DNA from: Betaproteobacteria bacterium
GTDB lineage: Bacteria; Pseudomonadota; Gammaproteobacteria; Burkholderiales; Usitatibacteraceae
NCBI GenBank assembly: GCA_003105245.1
Contig: PQAI01000042.1
Span: 1 to 7,840 of the forward strand
Reading direction: 5' to 3'
DNA: 7,840 bases
A model generated the notes under the pieces. The model saw only the letters and a program-made list of their open reading frames with translations, was not told the origin of the DNA and did no database searches. The translations under genes were made by a program, and so were the position numbers. Shown here one piece after another: positions 1 to 5,906 of this stretch (within the stretch, counting starts at the first letter, position 1; each line of letters opens with the position of its first letter).

Positions 1-126
1 GCGCTGAAACACCCCGTCAGGGGCCATCGTCCGCAGCAGGGGAGATCGCCCGATATCGGCGTCACGTCCGTTGCAGCCGTTGGTGACCGAAGAGGAGTCC
101 TGCGCAAGAGGACGCGCCTGATTCAT
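1..126 (-). CDS. Possible 5' end of a minus-strand gene, cut by the left edge
   Basis: An ATG at 126-124 on the minus strand opens a frame of 42 codons that stays open to the window edge. It begins MNQARPLAQDSSS and ends around LLRTMAPDGVFQR. About 70% of its codons end in G or C, more than the competing plus-strand frame shows, and this is the main reason to consider it. There is no convincing Shine-Dalgarno sequence before the ATG and I recognise no family in so short a piece. It would run in the same direction as the hemerythrin-like gene, with the inverted repeat between them. It may equally be non-coding sequence. Confidence 0.25.
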   Translation of the reverse strand, partial: MNQARPLAQDSSSVTNGCNGRDADIGRSPLLRTMAPDGVFQR

Positions 127-155
127 GCCGGCAAGGCGGTGAGCGGAGAAGCGGT

Positions 156-311
156 GGGTGGGGTGTGGGCTATGTCGATTCGTTTTTTCGGCCAGATTAA
201 ATTGCCCCCAGCCCCGACTCCGGAGAAACCTCGACATAGGTCAGGGCCCGTGACGCCCGACGCAATTTGACCTGGCCGAAAAAACGAATCGACATAGCCC
301 ACACCCCACCC
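156..311. repeat. Long inverted repeat, MITE-like or mobile-element remnant
   Basis: The arms are 156-205 and 262-311. The outer 40 bp of each arm (156-195 and 272-311) are perfect reverse complements. The inner 10 bp differ at two positions (196/271 and 198/269), giving 48 of 50 matches, and the spacer is 56 bp (206-261). The arm includes CTATGTCGATTCG, a T6 run and GGCCAG followed by an AAATTG-containing segment. No open frame of note lies inside and no clear flanking direct repeat is visible (GCGGT on the left, TGCCC on the right). The GGCCAG...AAATTGCCCC segment reminds me of repeats in the ends of some IS21-family elements; that is recall, not a search. A MITE, two facing IS ends after an internal deletion, or a structured RNA are all possible. 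Transcribed, it would form a very stable hairpin on either strand. Confidence 0.85.
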
Positions 312-451
312 TGCCCTTTCCTCGCGACGGGGATCGAAATCAGTCGTTCTGCTGCCGAGGATTCTTCTCCGCTATACGGCGATCGAACACCGGGACAGGG
401 TCGACTCCAGGCGATCTTCCCTGCTGCGGGCGTTGGCCCCTGGCGGGGAGT
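312..451. other. Non-coding stretch downstream of the hemerythrin-like gene
   Basis: Between the inverted repeat and the stop codon of the hemerythrin-like gene I find no supported gene, no RNA gene and no convincing intrinsic terminator. A 4-bp stem (CCCC 437-440 with GGGG 445-448) is too short and has no T-tract. With the inverted repeat and the doubtful gene start to the left, positions 1-451 form a 451-base region without a secure gene. Confidence 0.6.
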
Positions 452-1027
452 TCAGTTCTTCTGGAGGGGGCAGTTGCGGACGCGGACGCAGGCGTCCTCG
501 TGGCGGTGGGCGATGGAGACGGCGATGTTCTGCGCGCGCGGGGCGTCGATGACCGACATCAGCTCGGCGAGCTCGCCTTCCTCGCGCGCGAGGTGGGCGC
601 GGCCCAGCGTGAGGTAGTCCGCCGCCGTGCCGCCGGGGAAGGAGACGGCCACGCCGCCGCCGATGGCGAGGAGGGCGATGCGCAGGGCGTGCCAGAGTTC
701 GGCCATCTCGCGGTGCTCGACGAGGAGGGAGGACACCAGCTCGAAGGCCTGGGCGCGGCGCGCGGGCGTCTCGCAGACGGCGAGCAGGGCCGGGAAGATG
801 TCGGTTTCCTCGTCGGCGATGTGCACCGCCATCGCCTCGTCGATCTCGGCCACGAGCGTGCGCGCGCGGTCGGCGAGGCTCGCCGCCGGCGCGCCGGGCG
901 AGGCCGCGGCGGCCTCCGCCACCAGCGCGTCGAGGCGGTCGAACATGCCTCCGATGCAGCGGTGGCACAGGCGCATCGCCACGCGCGGGTTGTCCGCGCC
1001 GGGCGCTTCGGAACTGGGTTCTGCCAT
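452..1027 (-). CDS. Hemerythrin-like HHE-domain protein
   Basis: This 191-residue protein has the hemerythrin/HHE cation-binding pattern of a four-helix bundle holding a non-haem di-iron site. Candidate ligands are His22 in helix 1, His69 and Glu73 in HIADEETDIFPA, His105 in VEHREM, and His145 and Glu149 in HLAREE; His113 is another nearby histidine. Family members bind O2 or act in NO, peroxide or iron handling. No signal peptide or extra sensor domain is seen, so it should be cytoplasmic. His22 sits inside a CxxC motif (Cys21-His-Arg-Cys24), and Cys180 and Cys186 lie near the C-terminus. The start at 1027 is supported by a GGAGGG ribosome site a few bases upstream. The gene is last in the minus-strand series, 101 bp after the SDR gene, so it may have its own promoter. 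The family is fairly certain, the precise function unknown. Confidence 0.85.
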   Translation of the reverse strand: MAEPSSEAPGADNPRVAMRLCHRCIGGMFDRLDALVAEAAAASPGAPAASLADRARTLVAEIDEAMAVHIADEETDIFPALLAVCETPARRAQAFELVSSLLVEHREMAELWHALRIALLAIGGGVAVSFPGGTAADYLTLGRAHLAREEGELAELMSVIDAPRAQNIAVSIAHRHEDACVRVRNCPLQKN

Positions 1028-1079
1028 CGGCCCTCCGGGTGCGAGGAACCGAGACTACTCGCGGCTCCCGGGGACGGGC

Positions 1080-1093
1080 TTAAAGAAGATCAA
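1080..1093 (-). promoter_or_regulatory. Possible FNR/Anr/Dnr-type operator before the hemerythrin-like gene
   Basis: On the minus strand this reads TTGATCTTCTTTAA, which matches 8 of the 10 specified bases of the FNR-type consensus TTGAT-N4-ATCAA: the first half-site is perfect and the second matches 3 of 5. Its centre is about 60 bp upstream of the hemerythrin-like ATG. If it sat at -41.5 from a start site, the leader would be about 18 nt and include the ribosome site. No clear -10 hexamer is visible, so this is a suggestion from position and partial match only. Confidence 0.3.
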
Positions 1094-1128
1094 GAAATCG
1101 CGACCGCGCCGCTCGCTGCCGCGCCGCC

Positions 1129-1863
1129 TCAGGAGAGGTGGTAGCCGCCGTCCACGCGCAGGGTCTGCCCGGTCACGAAGGCGGAGAGCGGCGAGGCGAA
1201 GAAGCGCACGGCGTGGGCGAACTCCTCGGGCTCGCCGAACCGGCCGGCCGGGATCGAGGCGAGGATCTGGCGCTCCTGCGCGTCGGTGAGGAAGCCGCCG
1301 GAAGTCGACGAGCGCACGAAGGCCGGCGCGACGGCGTTCACGGTGACCCCGCGGGACGCGCCCTCGCGGGCGAGCTCGGCGGTGAAGGAGGCGATGGCGC
1401 CGTCGGCGGCGGAGTCGGCCGGGCCGCCCGGCGAGGTGGCCGAGGCTCGTCCCGCCACGTTCACGATCCGGCCCCAGCCGCGGGAGAGCATCGCGGGGAG
1501 CACCTCCCGGGACCACAGGTAGGTGCCCGAGACGCGGGCCGCCAGGATCCGCCGCCAGGTCGACTCGTCGGTGGCGGCGAGCGCCCCCTCCGAAGAGGCG
1601 CCGGCCGCGTTCACGAGGATGTCCACGGGACCCAGTTCGGAGGCGACACGCTCGTGGGCGGCGCGCACCGCGGCGGCGTCGGTGACGTCCGCGGCGACCA
1701 CGATGCGCTCGCCCCGAAGAAACCGGGACAGGGTGTCGAGGCGAAGCGCGTCGAGGTCCACGAGCGCCACGCGCGCGCCATCCTCGAGCAGGGCCCGCAC
1801 CGCGGCCAGCCCCAGCGTTCCCGCCCCGCCCGTCACCACCGCCACCTTGCCCTGCGGGCCCAT
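1129..1863 (-). CDS. SDR-fold protein lacking the catalytic tetrad
   Basis: The 244-residue protein has normal classical SDR (FabG-like) length and fold markers. The nucleotide-binding turn is TGGAGTLG (11-18), with Asp36 after beta-2 (suggesting NAD over NADP), ADV at 58-60, NAAG at 85-88 and a FabG-like end (TGQTLRVDGGYHLS). The catalytic residues are missing. By alignment to FabG, the helix alpha-4 Asn is Arg110, the Ser is Ala137, the Tyr is Asp150 and the Lys is Asp154 (DSAAD in place of YSAAK). Cofactor binding may persist, but standard SDR redox chemistry should not. Flanking residues remain typical and the frame is intact, which argues against a simple pseudogene. The start at 1863 has a GGAGG site in the 16-bp gap after the MarC gene, so the two are probably co-transcribed. 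Role unknown; possibly a regulatory or scaffold pseudoenzyme. Confidence 0.85.
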   Translation of the reverse strand: MGPQGKVAVVTGGAGTLGLAAVRALLEDGARVALVDLDALRLDTLSRFLRGERIVVAADVTDAAAVRAAHERVASELGPVDILVNAAGASSEGALAATDESTWRRILAARVSGTYLWSREVLPAMLSRGWGRIVNVAGRASATSPGGPADSAADGAIASFTAELAREGASRGVTVNAVAPAFVRSSTSGGFLTDAQERQILASIPAGRFGEPEEFAHAVRFFASPLSAFVTGQTLRVDGGYHLS

Positions 1864-1879
1864 CGCCTTCCTCCGGTCT

Positions 1880-2560
1880 TCAGCGCGGCACGGGCCGCCA
1901 GGGGGCGAGCAGCTCCGCCAGGCCGTCCCAGCAGATCTGCACGCCGATGCACAGCAGGATGAACGCCGACAGCCGCAGGAAGACGGCCGTGCCGCCGGGC
2001 CCGAGCACCCTCACCATGCGCGAAGCGTAGCGGTAGGAGAGCCAGATGGCCACGGCCGCGAGCCACATCCCCGCCGCGAGCCCCAGCGAGGACCACAGGC
2101 GCCCGGCGCCGGGAGACGGCAGGCTCGCGCCCAGCGTGATGGCGATCGAGATCGAGCCCGGCCCCACCGTGATGGGGAAGGAGAGGGGATAGAAGGCGCG
2201 CCCGGCCACCTCCTCCGGCGTGGACTGGCGCGTGGCGCCGGGGGAGTCGCCGCCGGCCTCGCCCTCGGCCGCGAGCAGGCGCCAGGCGGTGGCCGCCACG
2301 AGGAGCCCGCCGCCCACGCGCACGACGGCGAGCGAGATGTCGAAGAAGGCGAGCACGTAGGTGCCCACGTAGGCGGCCGCCACCAGCAGCACGAGGCAGT
2401 TGAGCCCGACGCGCCGCGCCATGGCGCGCCGCGCGGGCTCGTCCATGGCGCGCGTGAGGGTGAGGAAGATGGGCGCGTTGCCCGGCGGGTTGGTGATCGG
2501 CAGCAGCGCCGCCAGCGCGACGAGCGCGGTGCGGACGAACGCCGTGATCTCCGCTTCCAT
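1880..2560 (-). CDS. MarC-family integral membrane protein
   Basis: The 226-residue protein is an inner-membrane protein of the MarC (UPF0056) family, with about six hydrophobic segments at roughly 8-34, 52-73, 75-97, 123-146, 156-178 and 191-215. Two family hallmarks are visible: the re-entrant-like LLPITNPPGNAPIF (19-32) and its partner FPITVGPGSISIAI (128-141), consistent with the internal duplication of the family. A polar loop (98-121) separates the halves. Length is normal. Members were once linked to multiple antibiotic resistance, a link later disputed, and their transported substrate is not established, so no transport function is assigned. The gene starts 9 bp after the secreted-protein gene, and its own ribosome site is weak, which suggests translation partly coupled to the upstream gene. 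Confidence 0.9.
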   Translation of the reverse strand: MEAEITAFVRTALVALAALLPITNPPGNAPIFLTLTRAMDEPARRAMARRVGLNCLVLLVAAAYVGTYVLAFFDISLAVVRVGGGLLVAATAWRLLAAEGEAGGDSPGATRQSTPEEVAGRAFYPLSFPITVGPGSISIAITLGASLPSPGAGRLWSSLGLAAGMWLAAVAIWLSYRYASRMVRVLGPGGTAVFLRLSAFILLCIGVQICWDGLAELLAPWRPVPR

Positions 2561-2569
2561 CCCCGCGCC

Positions 2570-3043
2570 TCAGTTCGTGCAGTCGAGGTAGAGGTCGCGG
2601 TGCTCGAAGGCGGAGGCGGTCTTGGCGATCGTGCCGCAGACGTAGGTGACCTCGAGCTGCTTGCGGTCGCCGCGCGCCGGATCGCCGCACATCTCGTTCG
2701 AGACCGCCACGGTCGCCGATCGCCGGCCGTTCACCCGCCTGGCCAGCCAGCGCGTCGCGTCGCAGCTCTTCGAGGAAGTGCCGTAGTACGCGGTGGAGAC
2801 GGTGATGGGGCCGCTGGGCCGCGGCGGCGGGGGCGGCGCGGGCGCCGCGGCGGGCGGGGCCGCGCGGCGGGCCTCCTCGATCCCCTTGCGGTAGCCGCTC
2901 GCGAAGCCGTCGTCGTAGCCCCTGCGGTAGCCCTCGCGGTAGTCGGCGCGCTCCTCCTTCGGTTCTTCGCCGTTGGCGGCCGCGGCCGGGGCGGCGGCGA
3001 AGCCCAGGGCGAGGGCGAGGGTCAGGAGGGGGACGTGGCGCAT
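2570..3043 (-). CDS. Secreted protein: [YF]xxG repeat plus SUEL-lectin-like domain
   Basis: The 157-residue protein starts with a Sec-type signal peptide (MRHVPLLTLALALGFAAAPA, cleavage probably after AAAA near 23), so the mature form should be periplasmic or secreted. An acidic stretch is followed by five tandem tetrapeptides YREG-YRRG-YDDG-FASG-YRKG (35-54), an Ala/Pro linker (61-78) and a C-terminal domain (79-155). That domain follows the pattern of rhamnose/galactose-binding SUEL lectins: ITVSTAYYG, CDAT, VNGRRSATVAVSNEMCGDPA, then KQLEVTYVCG. Its four cysteines (94, 119, 136, 155) could form two disulfides. Lectin resemblance comes from motif order, not a search; sugar binding is inference. 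A GGAG site 8 bases before the ATG at 3043 fixes the start. The gene overlaps the end of the upstream hydrolase gene by 22 bp. Confidence 0.75.
   Translation of the reverse strand: MRHVPLLTLALALGFAAAPAAAANGEEPKEERADYREGYRRGYDDGFASGYRKGIEEARRAAPPAAAPAPPPPPRPSGPITVSTAYYGTSSKSCDATRWLARRVNGRRSATVAVSNEMCGDPARGDRKQLEVTYVCGTIAKTASAFEHRDLYLDCTN
2882..2941 (-). repeat. Tandem tetrapeptide [YF]xxG repeat within the secreted protein
   Basis: Residues 35-54 of the secreted protein repeat every 12 bases, with an aromatic residue first and glycine fourth in each of five units. Glycine every fourth residue gives overlapping GxxxG motifs that can line one face of a helix and favour close helix packing. FliH-type proteins carry comparable GxxxG repeats. 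The DNA copies are diverged (related GCGGTAGCC-like words), so this is not a recent slippage product. Confidence 0.7.
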
Positions 3044-3855
3044 GGCGATTTCTCCAGGACGGGCGAGGGCTTGCCGGTCGCCTTGCGGCTGCGGCAGGCG
3101 GCGAGGAAGGATTCGAGCAGGGGGCGGCCGCCGAGCAGCTCCGCGTCGGCGGGGTTCATGAACTCGGGGTGCCACTGCACGCCGGCCACGTAGCTGGGGC
3201 CGTCCCAGCGGATGGCCTCGACGACGCCGTCGGGGTCGCTCACGGCCTCGATCGAGAGCCCGCGGCCCAGCGACTTCACGGCCTGGTGGTGGATCGTGTT
3301 GATGCGCGAGACGGACACGCCGGGGTAGAGCCGCGAGAGCCAGCCGCCGGCCAGCACGCGCACGGCGTGGAAGTTGTCCTCGTAGCGGCGGTCGCAGCGG
3401 TGCGCGAGCGCCCCGCCCACCTGCGTGCCGATGTCCTGGTAGAGCGTGCCGCCGAAGGCGACGTTGATGAGCTGGCAACCCCGGCAGATGCCCAGGACGG
3501 GCTTGCCCTGGCGCACGAACTCCTTCAGCAGGCGGATCTCGTAGCCGTCGCGCACGCGGTCGCCCGACCACTCGGGATTGAGCGGGGATTCCCCGTAGGT
3601 CTCCGGCGAGATGTCGGCGCCGCCCTGCAGCACCAGGCCGTCGAGCGCGTCCACGTAGTCCTTCTTCGCGATGCGCGAGGGGGCGTGCGGCGAGGCGAGG
3701 CTCAGCGCCGGGACCATGAAGGCGAGCACCTCGCCGGACATGACCCAGCTCGCCACCGACTGCTCGAGGTACTGGACCGACTTCGTGGGCAGGAAGGCGC
3801 GGCGCGGATCCGGGTAGAGCAGGCGGGCGGATATGCCGATCCGGAGGGGTTCCAT
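3022..3855 (-). CDS. Peptidase C26 / PuuD-type gamma-glutamyl hydrolase (class I glutamine amidotransferase fold)
   Basis: The 277-residue protein carries the full hydrolase signature. It has the oxyanion-side motif LVLQGGADISPETYG (74-88), the nucleophile elbow GICRGCQLINVAFGGTLYQD (122-141) with Cys124 as nucleophile, INTIHHQAVKSLG near 186-197, and GVQWHPEF (225-232) supplying His229 and Glu231. Relatives hydrolyse gamma-glutamyl amides, for example gamma-glutamyl-GABA in putrescine breakdown. No other putrescine gene is nearby, so the substrate is open. The protein should be cytoplasmic. The ATG at 3855 was chosen because family members begin with a short beta strand like MEPLRIGISAR; an open extension to 4041 would run into the divergent gene. 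No Shine-Dalgarno precedes this ATG. It appears to be first in the minus-strand operon. Confidence 0.9.
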   Translation of the reverse strand: MEPLRIGISARLLYPDPRRAFLPTKSVQYLEQSVASWVMSGEVLAFMVPALSLASPHAPSRIAKKDYVDALDGLVLQGGADISPETYGESPLNPEWSGDRVRDGYEIRLLKEFVRQGKPVLGICRGCQLINVAFGGTLYQDIGTQVGGALAHRCDRRYEDNFHAVRVLAGGWLSRLYPGVSVSRINTIHHQAVKSLGRGLSIEAVSDPDGVVEAIRWDGPSYVAGVQWHPEFMNPADAELLGGRPLLESFLAACRSRKATGKPSPVLEKSPCATSPS

Positions 3856-3861
3856 GCGGAA

Positions 3862-3867
3862 ACTATA
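3862..3867 (-). promoter_or_regulatory. Candidate -10 element for the minus-strand operon
   Basis: On the minus strand this hexamer reads TATAGT (5 of 6 to TATAAT) in very GC-rich surroundings, 6 bases before the hydrolase ATG. Transcription from it would start at or very near the ATG, giving a leaderless mRNA, which fits the missing Shine-Dalgarno site. No TTGACA-like -35 lies at the usual spacing, so support is weak. Confidence 0.3.
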
Positions 3868-3968
3868 TCGCGTCGGCCGAAAGGCCGCCTCGCGGACACC
3901 TGTTGACCTGCGACAGGAAAGCGCCGGGCAGCCGGGATAGAGTGGGGTCGTAACCCGTTGTTTCCGCC

Positions 3969-5906
3969 ATGGAAAAGTCCCATATCGTCGAAGCGCTGGG
4001 GGAAGAGGGGCTGCGGCTCCCGGCCCTCCTGAACGAAGCACTGGCGGCCAACGACCGCGCCAAGTACCTGTTCACGGTGCTGCAGGTCGCGCAGGGCCAC
4101 GCGGAGCATCCGGGCGGCCCGCCGCCCGAGCTGCGCGCCGAGCGCGACGCCGCGGGACTCGCGGCAGCCGGGTTCGACGAGGCCGCCGCAGCCGCGATGA
4201 AGGTGGGCGAGGAGCGCTACTTCATGCCGGGCGTCGAGCGACTGTGCGCGCGCCTGCGCGCCGAGGTCGACGCGATGCTGGCGCCCCTGCAGGCCTCCGG
4301 CGAGGACGCCGCCGGCTTCGAGGGTCGCCGCGAGCGCCTCGCGGCGCAGCCGTGGTGCGACGCGGACGACTGCATCACCGCGGCCCAGGTCGCGGCCCTC
4401 ACCTCCGGGGGCGCGGCGAGCGGCGACACCGTGCACCGCCTGGTCATGGACGTGCACAAGGCCCTCAACGCGCTGCAGGCGCGCATCGCCTCCGAGATCA
4501 TCGACGGGGCGCACGCCTACGGGCTCACGGGCGGCGACCGGGCGCTGGTCGCGGCCTTCATGCGCGGGGTCAACCGCACGGCCGGCCTCAAGTTCGACCA
4601 CCCGGGCCTGGGCACGACGGCCACGCGCTCGGGCGCGAAGCTGGTCGTCCAGAACGACATCGGCACCACGGAGGCGCACGTCCTCGTGGTCCACGTCGAG
4701 GAAGCGCGGGTGACGCTCACCTACACCGACGTCCACATGCAGCGGCTCATGTTCTTCCAGGGGCTCTTCGACAAGTGGCACGTCGAGTGGGAGGACACTC
4801 TCTCGCGCACCGACCGCTCGATGGAGGAGGGCGTCTACCACCTCTGCATCGGTTCCTACTCGGCGGCGAGCGCAGCGGAGCTCGAGGAGTACCTCGCGTT
4901 CCTGGGCTCGCGCCTGGTGTTCCTCATCGACTGGAACCGCGCGCGCAAGCGCCTGCGCCTGCTGCTGCCGCGCAAGGACGCGATGGAGCTGCTCAAGTGG
5001 GCGGCCGACAACGACTTCGGCCACATGGCGTTCCTGCGCGCCGGCGGCGAGCAGATGATCTTCGACTCGCTGCAGTTCGTCTCCCGCGCCCCGGCCTCCT
5101 TCGGCGCCCGCCTGGACGACGTGCTCGGGCACGCGGCCGCGGTGAGCTTCATGCGCTACGTGGTCCGGACCTGCGCCCAGGGGCTGGCCGGGGGCCGGCC
5201 CGAGGGTCTCATCCGCGACGAGGTGCGCGCCGAGCTGGTGAACTACTTCCGCACCGCCCAGGAAAGCGTCCTCGACGTGGCGGCCGAGCACGCCGCCTTC
5301 GCGCTCGAGATCGCCTCGGGCATCCGCGACGCCCTGGTGAACGCCGGCGGCCCCGCCGCGGGCGAGGAGATCGCCCGCAACGCCCGCCGCGCCAAGGCGT
5401 GGGAGCACCGGGCCGACGAGCTGGTGAACGAGGCGCGTGCCCAGGCCCGGCACTCCGAGCGCGCCCAGTCCTACCGCGACCTGATCGAGGTGGCCGACGA
5501 CGTCGTCGACGAGCTCGAGGAGGCCGCCTTTCACCTGGCGCTGGTGCCGTCCGACGGCAAGGGCGAGGCGATGTTCGCGGCGCTGCGGCCGCTCGCGGCG
5601 CTGGCCGTGGAGAGCGTGCAGGAGTACCTCAAGGCCGTGGAGACCGCGCGCACCCTGCACCGCGGCAGCCCGCGCGAGGACACGCAGGACTTCCTCGAGG
5701 CCATCCACCGCATCATGACCCTGGAGCGGCGAAGCGACGAGATCCACCGCGCGGCCAAGGGCCTGGTGCCGCTGCAGGCCGGAGCCTACGGCAGCCTCTT
5801 CGGCTTCATCGAGTGCGCGCGCAACCTGGAGTCGGCGACCGACGCCCTGATGCACACGGCGCTGCACCTGCGCGACGCCGTGCTGGGCGAGCTGGTGGTG
5901 CAATGA
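3969..5906 (+). CDS. Unrecognised N-terminal region fused to a DUF47/PhoU-like domain
   Basis: The 645-residue protein has no signal peptide or membrane segment. Residues about 425-640 are helical and follow the DUF47 (PhoU-like, Pit accessory) pattern: E479HRAD483 in AWEHRADELVNEA, LIEVADDVVDELEEAAFHL (505-523), then TLERRSDEIHRAAKGL (584-599) with Glu586/Asp590, and ECARNLESATDALMHTAL (615-632) with Glu621/Asp625. These E/D-xxx-D motifs resemble PhoU metal sites. I do not recognise residues 1-424. They include a charged helical start, a Cys130/Cys135 pair, a stretch KFDHPGLGTTATRSG (208-222), and a beta-rich segment with FLIDWNRARKRLRLLLP (318-334). The ATG at 3969 is well constrained, since an in-frame stop lies six codons upstream, yet no Shine-Dalgarno is seen. 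Its stop overlaps the next start (ATGA), so it is probably co-translated with the PPDK-like protein. A phosphate- or phosphoryl-linked regulatory role is inference. Unlike typical DUF47 proteins (about 200-220 residues, beside a Pit transporter gene), this one is long and no transporter is adjacent. Confidence 0.85.
   Translation: MEKSHIVEALGEEGLRLPALLNEALAANDRAKYLFTVLQVAQGHAEHPGGPPPELRAERDAAGLAAAGFDEAAAAAMKVGEERYFMPGVERLCARLRAEVDAMLAPLQASGEDAAGFEGRRERLAAQPWCDADDCITAAQVAALTSGGAASGDTVHRLVMDVHKALNALQARIASEIIDGAHAYGLTGGDRALVAAFMRGVNRTAGLKFDHPGLGTTATRSGAKLVVQNDIGTTEAHVLVVHVEEARVTLTYTDVHMQRLMFFQGLFDKWHVEWEDTLSRTDRSMEEGVYHLCIGSYSAASAAELEEYLAFLGSRLVFLIDWNRARKRLRLLLPRKDAMELLKWAADNDFGHMAFLRAGGEQMIFDSLQFVSRAPASFGARLDDVLGHAAAVSFMRYVVRTCAQGLAGGRPEGLIRDEVRAELVNYFRTAQESVLDVAAEHAAFALEIASGIRDALVNAGGPAAGEEIARNARRAKAWEHRADELVNEARAQARHSERAQSYRDLIEVADDVVDELEEAAFHLALVPSDGKGEAMFAALRPLAALAVESVQEYLKAVETARTLHRGSPREDTQDFLEAIHRIMTLERRSDEIHRAAKGLVPLQAGAYGSLFGFIECARNLESATDALMHTALHLRDAVLGELVVQ

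Noticed and set aside
1..270. Plus-strand open frame from the left edge to a TGA at 268-270
   Set aside because: It runs through the left arm and spacer of the inverted repeat, uses rarer codon endings for this genome, and its translation resembles nothing I know.
437..448. CCCC-TGGC-GGGG hairpin downstream of the hemerythrin-like gene as a terminator
   Set aside because: Only four base pairs and no T-tract on either strand.
1523..3193. Long plus-strand open frame of 556 codons
   Set aside because: It lies antisense to the SDR, MarC, secreted-protein and hydrolase genes, is mostly Arg/Gly/Ala/His-rich low-complexity sequence, and shows no domain. It is a GC-rich shadow frame.
3874..3887. 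CGGCC-GAAA-GGCCG hairpin in the divergent region
   Set aside because: A 5-bp GC stem is expected often by chance at this base composition, and nothing in position or T-tract gives it a role.
3899..3917. CCTGT-N9-ACAGG inverted repeat in the divergent region as an operator
   Set aside because: Short half-sites with no recognised regulator motif and no repeat elsewhere in the window; too weak to call.
3856..4041. Longer start for the peptidase C26-like gene at 4041
   Set aside because: The extra 62 residues have no family similarity and would overlap the start of the divergent gene; homologous sequence begins at MEPLRIGISAR.
4244..5902. Upstream extension of the PPDK-like frame by over 550 codons
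   Set aside because: The extension overlaps the DUF47-fusion gene in another frame and translates to Arg/Gly/Pro-rich sequence. The PPDK homology begins just after the ATG at 5903.
3702..5903. Long minus-strand open frame of 733 codons
   Set aside because: It is antisense to the DUF47-fusion gene, whose protein has recognisable domains and coupling; the antisense product has a biased composition typical of a shadow.
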